Below, piece after piece: positions 53,315-61,264 of a DNA stretch of 64,000 nucleotides (within the stretch, counting starts at the first letter, position 1; each line of letters starts with the position of its first letter). The translations under genes were made by a program, and so were the position numbers. The stretch covers positions 328,745-392,744 of the forward strand of contig NZ_NFLT01000001.1 of NCBI RefSeq assembly GCF_002161055.1, in the 5' to 3' direction. The notes under the pieces are model-generated. The model saw only the letters and a program-made list of their open reading frames with translations, was not told the origin of the DNA and ran no database searches. The DNA comes from Tyzzerella sp. An114 (GTDB taxonomy: Bacteria > Bacillota > Clostridia > Lachnospirales > Anaerotignaceae).

Positions 53315-53343
53315 TTAACAAATGATAAAAGGAGGTTTTTAAA

Positions 53344-54303
53344 ATGAATATAAAACCACGAAAAGTAGTTATAATAGGTGCTGGCCATGTAGGTTCTCAT
53401 GTAGGTTTTAGCCTTGCAACACAGGGAATATGTGATGAAATAGTATTTATAGATATATATGAAAAAAAGGCTGAAGCACAAACAAAAGACCTTGAAGATG
53501 CAACAGTATATCTTCCACATCATGTAAATGTTAAATCAGGAAATTATAGTGATGTTGATGATGCAGAAATAATAGTTGTAAGTGCAGGTCCTCTCCCAGA
53601 CCCTACTGGCGGTATGACAAGAATGGACACTCTTGGAATGACAATTGAGGCAATAAAGCCTATTGTTGAAAATATTAAAAAATCAAACTTTGGCGGAATA
53701 CTTATAGATATTTCAAATCCTGCTGATGTTATAACACACTATATACAAGAAAAAACAGGACTTCCACCTGAAAGAGTAATATCAACAAGTACAACATTAG
53801 ACTCTGCAAGACTTAGAAAAGTATTAGCAAAAGAGCTTAATATAGACCAAAAATCAATATATGCTTATGCTATGGGAGAACATGGTGAAAGTCAAATGGT
53901 TCCTTGGTCATGTGCTTCAATTTTTGGAAAATCTCTCTACAAACTTATGGAAGAAAAGCCTGAAACCTATGGAAAACTCAATCTTGATGAAATAGCCAAA
54001 AAAGCAAAAGCTGGAGGTTGGGATGTTCTTTATGGAAAAGGCTCAACAGAGTTTGGAATAGGAACATCTGCCGCAGAGCTTATAAAAACAATATTCTCCA
54101 ATGAAAGAAAAGTTTCTATGATTTCTGTTCTCTTAAATGGTGAATATGGTCAAAAAGATGTATATGCAAGTGTTCCTGCAATTTTAGGAAAAGACGGAGT
54201 TGTGGAAGTTATAGAACTTCCTATGACAGAAGAAGAACTTAAACAGTTTGCATTATCTTGTGATACAATGCGAGAAAACTATAAAAAGGCTTTAAATATG
54301 TAA
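53344..54303 (+). CDS. L-lactate / L-2-hydroxyacid dehydrogenase family protein
   Basis: NAD-dependent 319-residue cytoplasmic dehydrogenase. The Rossmann motif is IIGAGHVGSHVGF near residue 10, followed by ISNPADV, TTLDSARLRK and the catalytic histidine in GEHGES. The substrate loop reads AGPLPDPTGGMTRMD, longer than the loop of ordinary L-LDH (AGxxQKPGETR) and reminiscent of L-2-hydroxyisocaproate dehydrogenase (DNPTGDR). It could thus reduce branched 2-oxo acids rather than pyruvate, which is inference. AGGAGG lies 8 bases upstream of the ATG. Confidence 0.88.
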   Translation: MNIKPRKVVIIGAGHVGSHVGFSLATQGICDEIVFIDIYEKKAEAQTKDLEDATVYLPHHVNVKSGNYSDVDDAEIIVVSAGPLPDPTGGMTRMDTLGMTIEAIKPIVENIKKSNFGGILIDISNPADVITHYIQEKTGLPPERVISTSTTLDSARLRKVLAKELNIDQKSIYAYAMGEHGESQMVPWSCASIFGKSLYKLMEEKPETYGKLNLDEIAKKAKAGGWDVLYGKGSTEFGIGTSAAELIKTIFSNERKVSMISVLLNGEYGQKDVYASVPAILGKDGVVEVIELPMTEEELKQFALSCDTMRENYKKALNM

Positions 54304-54307
54304 TATA

Positions 54308-54338
54308 AAAAGCAGTTGAAAACATTTCAACTGCTTTT
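54308..54338. terminator. Bidirectional terminator after ldh
   Basis: Fourteen-base stem AAAAGCAGTTGAAA and complement with a three-base loop between convergent genes. Confidence 0.9.
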
Positions 54339-54341
54339 ATT

Positions 54342-55163
54342 TTAATCCAATGCTATATTAAAATATCCGTCATTTATAACATCATTTCCATTTAAAACAC
54401 CGAATTTTATTTTATTGCCCTCTATATTTCTTTTTATATCAATTCTTGTATAAACCTCATTACAATTTTCTTTAACTGCAATATAATTTAAAACAGTATA
54501 AAAATCTTCATCAGAAACAACAGCTTCCCTTGCAAAAAATCTTCCTTTTTCAATATATCCCATAACAGCATATACTTTATTGTTATACTCTACACGATAA
54601 TTTTTACCGCCTACAAATTTATTTTCATTAAGGGCATATTTTAATGCTTCCTCTGACCAAGAAACATAACCCTCATCAAAAAACATATTGTCTCTCAATT
54701 CTTTATACTCTTTAGGTGATATATCATACTCAAATTTTATATTTATGTCTGTTTCAAAGGTATCAAACAAAACTTCTTTCAATGAAAAAGCATCTTTATA
54801 TCCTCTTTTTCCATAAAACTTAAAGAGACTTTCAGTGGCAGGGACAAGAAATGTACCTTTAACATCAAAATTACCTTCTATAAACTCCATAAGCTCTGTA
54901 CTTATACCTTTTCCCCTATATTTTTCAAGAGTTGAAACAGCATATACATAACCGTATTTTTCATATTTTCCTTTGACAACCACCATTGAAGGAAGTACAA
55001 AAAGCATAGCAACAGGAACACCGTCACATATTTTAACAGCTACATTTTCATCACTGTATCTGTTATCAAAAAAGAAATTTATATATTCATCACTGTCTTT
55101 AAAACATTCTTTCCATATATTTTTTAAATATGGTATATATTCCTCTTTTCCCTTTGTTATCAT
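54342..55163 (-). CDS. GNAT-family N-acetyltransferase
   Basis: A 273-residue acetyltransferase. The N-terminal GNAT domain shows the acetyl-CoA-binding pattern LEKYRGKGISTELMEFI near residue 90; a second domain of about 120 residues follows. The double-domain shape resembles Eis-like or sterol-carrier-type GNATs, but this is uncertain. Substrate unknown. Its ATG overlaps the stop codon of the DUF2156 gene, so both are coupled and may modify related amines or lipids. Confidence 0.85.
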   Translation of the reverse strand: MITKGKEEYIPYLKNIWKECFKDSDEYINFFFDNRYSDENVAVKICDGVPVAMLFVLPSMVVVKGKYEKYGYVYAVSTLEKYRGKGISTELMEFIEGNFDVKGTFLVPATESLFKFYGKRGYKDAFSLKEVLFDTFETDINIKFEYDISPKEYKELRDNMFFDEGYVSWSEEALKYALNENKFVGGKNYRVEYNNKVYAVMGYIEKGRFFAREAVVSDEDFYTVLNYIAVKENCNEVYTRIDIKRNIEGNKIKFGVLNGNDVINDGYFNIALD

Positions 55164-56053
55164 TTTTCCTCCTTGAGAGTTGCTGTGTATTTTTCAAGAA
55201 GAATATCTGGAACATATGAAAGTTTAGCTTTTCTAAGTCCCTCATCTCCCACATCTTCTTCTCTATTTACATATTTAAAGTTCTGACATTCATTTAATAC
55301 AAACTGTTGATTAATCATAGGGTAAGCCCCCTGTATCTCTGGGAAAGCCTTTTCTATATTTACGTCAAGTGTATCTGAATTGAGATGACTTGCCATTGTA
55401 TAACCTATTATTTTTCCTTCTCGTCTAAGTATTCCGCCGAGCATTTTAAGGTCAAAAAAGTTTCTGAAAGCCTCTTTTACAGCACAAAGCTCATGATTTA
55501 AACTTTCATCACTTATACAGTTATAAAGTTTACACCATTCATTATTCATAACAAAACATTCATCAATATTGTTTTCTGTTATAGACTCATAAGACCAATT
55601 TGGGTTGTCCTTAAATCTTGCTATGTGATTTCTTTTTCCATGAAGTTTTCTTCCTGAAAGCGTTGAAAGTCTTGAAACTTCATATATATAATCAAACTCA
55701 TCTCTTTGAGGTTCAAAATCAAATTTATTTGGAAAAAGTTCTTTTAAAAGCTCCATATTTTCAAGAGTTATACCTCTAAGTTTGAATTTTTCTCCCTTTT
55801 CATGGGCTTCATTAATAAGGGCTTCAATAACAGGAACAATGTCACCTTTGCCGGCTGGATAAGCATAAACAGAGTTTTTCTCTCCACCTCTTATACAATA
55901 AAAACCATTTACATCAGCAAATTTAATATCATAAGGTTTCTGCCATATAAAGTTATTTACAAAGGAATACTCACAACCTCTAAAGTCAGACTCTTTAAGT
56001 CTGGCATCAATCCACTCCCTATCACTTATTTCTATATTTTTAAATTTTATCAT
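55160..56053 (-). CDS. DUF2156 (LPG-synthase C-terminal-like) protein
   Basis: A 297-residue cytoplasmic protein with the fold of the catalytic domain of phosphatidylglycerol lysyltransferase (MprF), built from paired GNAT-like units. It lacks the membrane domain of MprF. Recognisable segments are GRKLHGKRNHIARFK near 130 and the C-terminal NREEDVGDEGLRKAKLSY. It may transfer an aminoacyl group; substrate unknown. AAGGA lies close to the ATG. Confidence 0.85.
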   Translation of the reverse strand: MIKFKNIEISDREWIDARLKESDFRGCEYSFVNNFIWQKPYDIKFADVNGFYCIRGGEKNSVYAYPAGKGDIVPVIEALINEAHEKGEKFKLRGITLENMELLKELFPNKFDFEPQRDEFDYIYEVSRLSTLSGRKLHGKRNHIARFKDNPNWSYESITENNIDECFVMNNEWCKLYNCISDESLNHELCAVKEAFRNFFDLKMLGGILRREGKIIGYTMASHLNSDTLDVNIEKAFPEIQGAYPMINQQFVLNECQNFKYVNREEDVGDEGLRKAKLSYVPDILLEKYTATLKEEK

Positions 56054-56204
56054 TATATCCTTCCATTCTTTTATTTATGTGTATTAAAACTGTCTATTTT
56101 ACGAATAAAAGTATATATTACAAAAGAGCCAAAATCAAGCATACAAAACTTTATTGTAAAATCTATCTTATTTTATTCAATATTATTACTTTTTGATAAT
56201 CATA

Positions 56205-56531
56205 CTATACAAAAACATTCTGTATAAGAACCATATACAATATAGTACCTGTTCCAATACTTAAAAGATTACTTCTTTTCCATCTGTGAAGAATAATAAC
56301 CACAGCTATTGATATAAATTCTGGAATTCCTCTGCTACCTGAAGTAATATCAACATTCTTCAAACAATATACTATAAGTATTGACATAACAGCAGGAGGA
56401 AGGGCTTTTCCAAGATATGTAATATATGCAGGTACTTCCTTTTTACCTCCAAATATAGCAAAAGGTACAGCTCTTGTTATAAAAGTAAATATTGCAACAA
56501 TAATAATTATAAAAAAGGGATTATTTGTCAT
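56205..56531 (-). CDS. azlD: AzlD-family branched-chain amino acid transport protein
   Basis: Small partner of AzlC, 108 residues with three or four helices (IIIIVAIFTFITRAVPFAIF, AVMSILIVYCL). AzlCD exports branched-chain amino acids and the analogue 4-azaleucine. The ATG at 56531 is chosen since GGAG is 9 bases upstream; it overlaps the end of azlC by 11 bases. Confidence 0.9.
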   Translation of the reverse strand: MTNNPFFIIIIVAIFTFITRAVPFAIFGGKKEVPAYITYLGKALPPAVMSILIVYCLKNVDITSGSRGIPEFISIAVVIILHRWKRSNLLSIGTGTILYMVLIQNVFV

Positions 56532-57222
56532 TTTCAAACTCTCCTCTCTCTTTTATTATATTTTTCATAATCATAAGAACACAAACTGATGAAATCATAG
56601 CAGGAAGAATGAATTTATCCGCTCCAAATATTATAAGACACACTGTACCGCATATTATACCTGTAACAGCTGGTATATGAGTTTTAAAGCTGAGCCACTG
56701 TTCTGTGAATATAACAGCAAATAAAGCTGTCATAGCAAAATCAACACCAGTTGTGTCAAAAGGTATTATTTCTCCCAAAACTGCCCCAAGAACAGAGCCA
56801 AATATCCAATAACAATGGTCTAAAAGTGCTATTGAAAATAAATATTTGTCCTCATCTACCCCCGGTAAAGTCTCTGATGAACAAAGCAAAGAATATGTTT
56901 CATCTGTAAGTGAGAATATCATATACAGATATTTTTTACCCATAGACTTAAACCTTTCTATAAATGATATTCCATAGAATATATGGCGACAATTTATTGA
57001 AAGAGTCATAATTATAATAGATATAACACCAAGTCCTCCTCCAATAAAACTTACAAGAACAAACTGCATTGAACCGGCATATATAAAGAGACTTGATATA
57101 AATGCCCAAAATGGTCCAAAGCCTGCCTGTTGAAGAAGTAATCCAAAAGCCATTCCCAAAAAAAGATACCCACAGAATATGGGTATGGTTCTAAAAAAAG
57201 CAAATTTTAAAGCTTTTCTCAT
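56521..57222 (-). CDS. azlC: AzlC-family branched-chain amino acid exporter
   Basis: Membrane exporter subunit of 233 residues with six or more helices. The family features are IPIFCGYLFLGMAFGLLLQQAG, the GSMQFVL segment and SLTDETYSLL. With AzlD it extrudes branched-chain amino acids. The start at 57222 follows GGGGGA by 6-7 bases; the longer open frame crosses the promoter. Divergent from desulfoferrodoxin. Confidence 0.92.
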   Translation of the reverse strand: MRKALKFAFFRTIPIFCGYLFLGMAFGLLLQQAGFGPFWAFISSLFIYAGSMQFVLVSFIGGGLGVISIIIMTLSINCRHIFYGISFIERFKSMGKKYLYMIFSLTDETYSLLCSSETLPGVDEDKYLFSIALLDHCYWIFGSVLGAVLGEIIPFDTTGVDFAMTALFAVIFTEQWLSFKTHIPAVTGIICGTVCLIIFGADKFILPAMISSVCVLMIMKNIIKERGEFENDK

Positions 57223-57256
57223 GTTAATTCCCCCAATTTTTAAATATACTTTATAC

Positions 57257-57285
57257 ATAATAAAGCTTTAAAAATTAACTGTCAA
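57257..57285 (-). promoter_or_regulatory. Promoter of azlCD
   Basis: On the minus strand -10 TATTAT (57257-57262), 17-base spacer, -35 TTGACA (57280-57285). Confidence 0.75.
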
Positions 57286-57298
57286 TAATTATAAAGAC

Positions 57299-57316
57299 TA
57301 TATTGTATACAATATA
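57299..57316. promoter_or_regulatory. 18-bp perfect palindrome between azlC and desulfoferrodoxin promoters
   Basis: TATATTGTATACAATATA, a perfect dyad centred at 57307.5, 14 bases beyond the azlC -35 and about 25 before the dfx -35. A likely operator; its protein is not identified. Confidence 0.6.
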
Positions 57317-57340
57317 TTTGATAAATATTTTCATATACTA

Positions 57341-57368
57341 TTGCAATATTATTATTTTGTGATATAAT
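57341..57368 (+). promoter_or_regulatory. Promoter of the desulfoferrodoxin gene
   Basis: -35 TTGCAA (57341-57346), 16-base spacer, -10 TATAAT (57363-57368). Confidence 0.7.
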
Positions 57369-57416
57369 AATTATCAAAGGAAAATAATTATTATTTGTAG
57401 AAATGAGGGATATTTT

Positions 57417-57794
57417 ATGGTAAAATTCTTTAAATGTAATACTTGCGGTAATTTTGTTGAGACTATTTATAAAACTCCTGTACCTATGATGTGTTGCGGA
57501 CAGAAAATGGAAGAAATTGTTGCAAATACAGTAGATGCCGCTTTTGAAAAGCATATCCCAGATGTAAAAATTGATGGTGACACTATCCATGTTCAGGTAG
57601 GTTCAGTTATTCACCCAATGACAGAAGAACACTATATTCAGTGGGTTCTTGTTGAGACAGAAAAAGGCATACAGAGAAAAGACCTTAAACCAAATGAAGA
57701 ACCTGTTGCAGATTTTGTTATAAAAGATGATAAAGCTATCGCTGTATATGCTTACTGCAACCTCCATGGTTTATGGAAATTTGAAATTAAATAA
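57417..57794 (+). CDS. dfx: Desulfoferrodoxin (two-iron superoxide reductase)
   Basis: Reduces superoxide to peroxide in anaerobes without releasing oxygen. The 125 residues have the desulforedoxin-type centre I (CNTCGN near 7-10 and the MCCG pair near 25-27) and the catalytic centre II ligands: HIPDV near 49, HPM and HYIQW near 69-75, and CNLHG near 115. GAGGG lies 7 bases upstream. Monocistronic with its own promoter and terminator. Confidence 0.96.
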   Translation: MVKFFKCNTCGNFVETIYKTPVPMMCCGQKMEEIVANTVDAAFEKHIPDVKIDGDTIHVQVGSVIHPMTEEHYIQWVLVETEKGIQRKDLKPNEEPVADFVIKDDKAIAVYAYCNLHGLWKFEIK

Positions 57795-57803
57795 AACACA
57801 CAA

Positions 57804-57835
57804 AAAAAGGACTGATATAAATATCAGTCCTTTTT
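57804..57835. terminator. Bidirectional terminator between desulfoferrodoxin and the AEC gene
   Basis: Fourteen-base stem AAAAAGGACTGATA and complement with a four-base loop and flanking T-runs. Confidence 0.92.
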
Positions 57836-57836
57836 A

Positions 57837-58769
57837 TTAACAGCACACCAAAGAAGCCACAAGAGGTAATGTTATAACAGATAAAACTGTTGAAACAAAT
57901 ACATATTCCGCCCCTTTTCTACTGTCTGCGTCATAATGGTCAGCAAAAGCCGGAACTGCTGCTGCTGTTGGTGTTCCCATAAGTATTACCATTACACCTA
58001 TAATAATATTCTTATCTGTAAAATTTACAATTATAAGTTTTGTCAAAATAGGCATAACTACAAGGTTAAGAAATGAAAACACATAAATTCTGTAATCTTT
58101 CAGCACATTTTTAACATTTGCTTTAGCAAGAAGTGCTCCTATTACCATCATAGATAAAAATACAGTTGAGTCATTGGCATATTGGAGAGCATTTTTTACA
58201 CATTCTGGAAGCATTATTCCATTAAAGAAAAGTATAAAACCTATTACAGCATTTATAAAAAGACCATTTACAAAAGCTGTTTTTAATGTATCTTTTATAG
58301 TTCTTTCTGCACTGCCTTCAATACCTTTTGTGAGAAGTCCTATTCCCAAAGTAGCAAAAAATACATTCTGCATTACTATAACAGCTACACAATATATAAG
58401 ACCTTCCTCGCCAAACATTGCAAGAACAAGAGGCTGTCCCATAAAAGCAACATTTGAATATGTACAACTAACTGAAAAAAGTCCTAATTCTGGAAAATCT
58501 AATTTTAAAAATTTTCCTACAATCAAAAAAATTAAAGCAAAAATTACTGAAAGAATGTATGTTGCAACACAAACAAAAATAAACTCATGAAGAAGTTCAG
58601 GAGTACACTCTCTTTGCAAAAGATTTACAACCATACAAGGAACGGCAACTTTTGAAAGTACAACAGAAAGTCCCTTTATACCTCCATTAGCAATCATTCC
58701 CGCTTTTCTCAGCAGAATTCCTAAAGCCATCACTATAACCATAGTTATAAGCTGATTAACCACAGGCAT
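57837..58769 (-). CDS. AEC-family (auxin efflux carrier-like) transporter
   Basis: A 310-residue membrane protein with about ten helices and the mirrored two-half pattern of the AEC family (ILLRKAGMIANGGIKGLSVV; MGTPTAAAVPAFADHY). Bacterial members export or exchange organic acids such as malate or malonate. Substrate unknown. GGG is near the ATG at 58769. The 236-base stretch upstream to 59005 holds no gene I can support. Confidence 0.9.
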   Translation of the reverse strand: MPVVNQLITMVIVMALGILLRKAGMIANGGIKGLSVVLSKVAVPCMVVNLLQRECTPELLHEFIFVCVATYILSVIFALIFLIVGKFLKLDFPELGLFSVSCTYSNVAFMGQPLVLAMFGEEGLIYCVAVIVMQNVFFATLGIGLLTKGIEGSAERTIKDTLKTAFVNGLFINAVIGFILFFNGIMLPECVKNALQYANDSTVFLSMMVIGALLAKANVKNVLKDYRIYVFSFLNLVVMPILTKLIIVNFTDKNIIIGVMVILMGTPTAAAVPAFADHYDADSRKGAEYVFVSTVLSVITLPLVASLVCC

Positions 58770-58990
58770 TCCCTATTTAACCCCTTTCAGGTTTAAAAAT
58801 TTTAAAAATGTATACATAATACACAAAACATAACTAACCATGTCAAATAATATCACATTAACATTTTAATTACAATATAACCTTTCAACATAATTATATA
58901 TTTTTAGTAATATTTTTAGTTTATTTTTTGTAATTTATTTTATGAAATATCATTGTATATTTAAAAAGTATACAAATAACTTTTTAAAAT

Positions 58991-59023
58991 AAAAAAACTA
59001 AGGCTTTAAACCTTAGTTTTTTT
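58991..59023 (-). terminator. Intrinsic terminator after the mntP-PAP2 genes
   Basis: Thirteen-base stem AAAAAAACTAAGG and complement with a seven-base loop, followed by T-rich sequence on both strands. Confidence 0.9.
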
Positions 59024-59560
59024 ATTCTGTATTTTATTAATATAGATATTACAAACAATAACACTTACAACAGTACCTATTAAAGCTCCACATATAACAT
59101 CTGTTGGAAAATGTACCATAAGATACATTCTTGAAAATCCCATAAGAACAGCAAAAATAAGCATAATAAATCCTATTTTTTTATTCATATACATAAAAAC
59201 AACTGCTGCACCAAAAGCTGCTGTTGTATGACCTGAAGGGAAAGAATAATCATGGGGAGTGTCTATTATTATATCAAGCATAAGCCTATCAAAAGGTCTT
59301 ATTCTAGCCACATAAGGTTTTATTCCTAAATTTACTATAATAGCTGATATTGCTAAAGATATTAAAAGTACAATACCCCATTTTCCAACTTTAGGGTATT
59401 TTTTAATAAAACATATCATAACTATTCCAATAAGTATATAAAACCAACCACCATTTCCCAAAAAGGATATAAATTTCATTAAATTATCAATAAAACTTAC
59501 ACCTCTTATACTGTCAAGAAATAGTATTACACTATCATCAAATCTTTGTAATAAATCCAT
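59006..59560 (-). CDS. PAP2-family membrane phosphatase
   Basis: A 184-residue integral membrane phosphatase with about five helices. The three PAP2 motifs are KPYVARIRP, PSGHT with its catalytic histidine, and SRMYLMVHFPTDV. Likely substrates are undecaprenyl-pyrophosphate or phosphatidate-type lipids. The ATG at 59560 is chosen over a TTG one codon earlier. It follows mntP by 20 bases. Its stop codon lies inside the terminator stem region. Confidence 0.92.
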   Translation of the reverse strand: MDLLQRFDDSVILFLDSIRGVSFIDNLMKFISFLGNGGWFYILIGIVMICFIKKYPKVGKWGIVLLISLAISAIIVNLGIKPYVARIRPFDRLMLDIIIDTPHDYSFPSGHTTAAFGAAVVFMYMNKKIGFIMLIFAVLMGFSRMYLMVHFPTDVICGALIGTVVSVIVCNIYINKIQNKKTKV

Positions 59561-59580
59561 CAAATTATTCTCCTAATTTT

Positions 59581-60141
59581 TTAAAAAACTGTATGCTCAA
59601 GGAGTATTTTTAAGCCTATAAATATAAGTATTATTCCACCTACAATTTCAGCTTTTTTATTAAGAAATCCTCCTATATATTTTCCTATAAATCCTCCAGA
59701 AAAAGAGAATATAAAAGCTACAATTCCTATAATTGAACAGGCATACACTATATTTATGTTAAGTATAGCAAGACTTATACCAACAGCAAGAGCATCTATA
59801 CTTGTTGCAACAGCTTGAAGAACCATAGTTTTTGTACTTATGTAATCCATACCACAATCTTCATCTTCATCACTAAAACATTCCTTAATCATATTTACGC
59901 CTATAACAACAAGAAGTATGAAAGCTATCCAATGGTCAACAGCTTCTATATACTGTCTTATACTATTTCCCAAAATCCACCCCATAAGAGGCATTATAAA
60001 CTGAAAACCACCAAAATATACACCTTGACGAACAGAATCGCGAAACTTAAAATTACTTAACGCAATACCATTTGAAACTGAAACAGCAAAAGCGTCCATC
60101 GCCAATCCAATAGCTATAAGACACATTGTAATAAAACTCAT
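59581..60141 (-). CDS. mntP: MntP-family manganese efflux pump
   Basis: A 186-residue inner-membrane protein with six helices, two repeats of the MntP unit (IAIGLAMDAFAVSVSNGIAL and ATSIDALAVGISLAIL) with the conserved aspartates. It exports Mn2+. The cytoplasmic loop SDEDEDCGMDYIS is acidic. AAGGG precedes the ATG. A TATAAT lies at 60178-60183. I found no yybP-ykoY manganese riboswitch in the leader. Confidence 0.92.
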   Translation of the reverse strand: MSFITMCLIAIGLAMDAFAVSVSNGIALSNFKFRDSVRQGVYFGGFQFIMPLMGWILGNSIRQYIEAVDHWIAFILLVVIGVNMIKECFSDEDEDCGMDYISTKTMVLQAVATSIDALAVGISLAILNINIVYACSIIGIVAFIFSFSGGFIGKYIGGFLNKKAEIVGGIILIFIGLKILLEHTVF

Positions 60142-60225
60142 ATAAAAAACCCTTTCTTAATAAATTATTGTTTTTATATTATACTATTTTATTTTAAAAA
60201 AATCTTTATAAACTTAAAATTTAAC

Positions 60226-60263
60226 AAACTAAAAAGAGAAGCTATTGCTTCTCTTTTTAGTTT
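60226..60263. terminator. Strong 17-bp hairpin upstream of mntP
   Basis: Perfect 17-bp stem (AAACTAAAAAGAGAAGC and complement) with loop TATT. It lies upstream of the mntP -10 sequence and may end tRNA-operon read-through from the right. Confidence 0.75.
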
Positions 60264-60568
60264 TATGTCTGTAATGAAAACGCCGAATTGTAAGGGGCAA
60301 TTCATATGCGTTCTTGACTAATAAAATATGGATAATACTGATGTTACTTTCAAAAATCAATCTATGATAGAGTATATATTAATATAGCTAAAAAATCAAG
60401 TATTTTGTTATAAAAATAACACTTATTTTTTTATATAAATTTAACATAAAATGTAATATTTCTTAATTTTTAAGGAATTTTCAAGAGATATGGAATTAAA
60501 ATAGAACTTAAAATTAATTTGCATGCTAATTATTTTTGTTATTTTATTAACTATCATGTATAAAAAAA
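60264..60568. other. AT-rich region without a gene; contains a repeat-like hairpin
   Basis: Nothing coding is supported between the hairpin and tRNA-Val. At 60277-60313 an imperfect inverted repeat (AACGCCGAATTG ... CAATTCATATGCGTT around TAAGGGG) is relatively GC-rich and resembles short dispersed palindromic elements; copies elsewhere in the genome cannot be checked here. Confidence 0.4.
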
Positions 60569-60641
60569 TGGGAGTTACAGGGCTCGAACCTGTGACCCCC
60601 TGCTTGTAAGGCAGGTGCTCTCCCAGCTGAGCTAAACTCCC
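60569..60641 (-). tRNA. tRNA-Val (anticodon TAC)
   Basis: Cloverleaf folds: acceptor GGGAGTT/AACTCCC, anticodon stem CCTGC/GCAGG with loop CTTACAA (TAC), and T arm ACAGGTTCGAGCCCTGT. CCA is not encoded; a T-run follows directly. Confidence 0.95.
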
Positions 60642-60664
60642 ATATTTTTGCTATTAAATTAAGC

Positions 60665-60736
60665 TGACCCGTAAGGGAATCGAACCCTTGTTTCAGCCGT
60701 GAGAGGGCCGCGTCTTGACCGCTTGACCAACGGGCC
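60665..60736 (-). tRNA. tRNA-Glu (anticodon CTC)
   Basis: Acceptor GGCCCGT/ACGGGTC (one G-U), anticodon stem CGGCC/GGCTG with loop CTCTCAC, anticodon CTC, T arm AAGGGTTCGATTCCCTT. CCA is not encoded. Confidence 0.92.
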
Positions 60737-60745
60737 ATATTGGAT

Positions 60746-60822
60746 TGGTAGCGGAGGAGGGATTTGAACCCCCGACACCGCGGGTATGAACCGCGTGCTC
60801 TAGCCAACTGAGCTACTCCGCC
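60746..60822 (-). tRNA. tRNA-Met (anticodon CAT), elongator type
   Basis: Acceptor GGCGGAG/CTCCGCT (G1-U72), anticodon stem CGCGG/CCGCG with loop TTCATAC. Paired position 1-72 and lack of the three G-C pairs of initiator tRNA indicate elongator Met. CCA is encoded. Confidence 0.93.
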
Positions 60823-60860
60823 ATATCCTGTATCACTCTTAATTGGTGACTACTTGAACT

Positions 60861-60889
60861 ATTATACATATACTTACATAATGTGTCAA
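60861..60889 (-). promoter_or_regulatory. Promoter of the tRNA operon
   Basis: On the minus strand consensus -35 TTGACA (60884-60889), 17-base spacer and -10 TATAAT (60861-60866). Confidence 0.85.
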
Positions 60890-60922
60890 TAGTTTTTTTG
60901 ACTTTTTTTAAAAATTTTTAAA

Positions 60923-61249
60923 TCATTCACCTGAGCGATTTATTATTACAAGCTCATCAGGTTTTATAAGTCCTAATTGCTCTCTGGCTATTTTTTCAAT
61001 ATATGCATCACTCTTATAATATTCTTGCTGATTTTTATACTCAAAATTTTTCTGTTTTTCTTCTTCAATTTGCTCTGTAAGCTTTTTTTCAATTTCAAGA
61101 AGTTCATTATATTTAGTAGTTTGATAAGCATAGCTTATTCCAACAATAGATGTAAAAACAATTACAAATATAAACATTATCAAACCTGTGTGTGATTTTC
61201 TTTTTGTATTTTTTTTAGTCCTTGGACCTGAATAGCTTGTTCTTCCCAT
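60923..61249 (-). CDS. divIC: DivIC/FtsB-family cell-division protein
   Basis: Septum-formation initiator, 108 residues. A basic N-terminus (about 20 residues) is followed by one membrane helix (LIMFIFVIVFTSIVGISYAY), a coiled coil (YNELLEIEKKLTEQIEEEKQ) and the family C-terminus SDAYIEKIAREQLGLIKPDE. It works with DivIB/FtsL at the division site. It ends the rqcP-yabP-yabQ-divIC run. Confidence 0.9.
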   Translation of the reverse strand: MGRTSYSGPRTKKNTKRKSHTGLIMFIFVIVFTSIVGISYAYQTTKYNELLEIEKKLTEQIEEEKQKNFEYKNQQEYYKSDAYIEKIAREQLGLIKPDELVIINRSGE

Positions 61250-61264
61250 AAGTGCTTCAATCCT

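Noticed and set aside
60142..60568. Manganese (yybP-ykoY) riboswitch before mntP
   Set aside because: mntP is often controlled this way, but I found none of the conserved loop sequences, and the TATAAT next to the gene implies a short leader.
60547..60807. 86-codon minus-strand open frame across the tRNA cluster
   Set aside because: It is translated from the tRNA-Val, -Glu and -Met genes themselves; not a protein gene.
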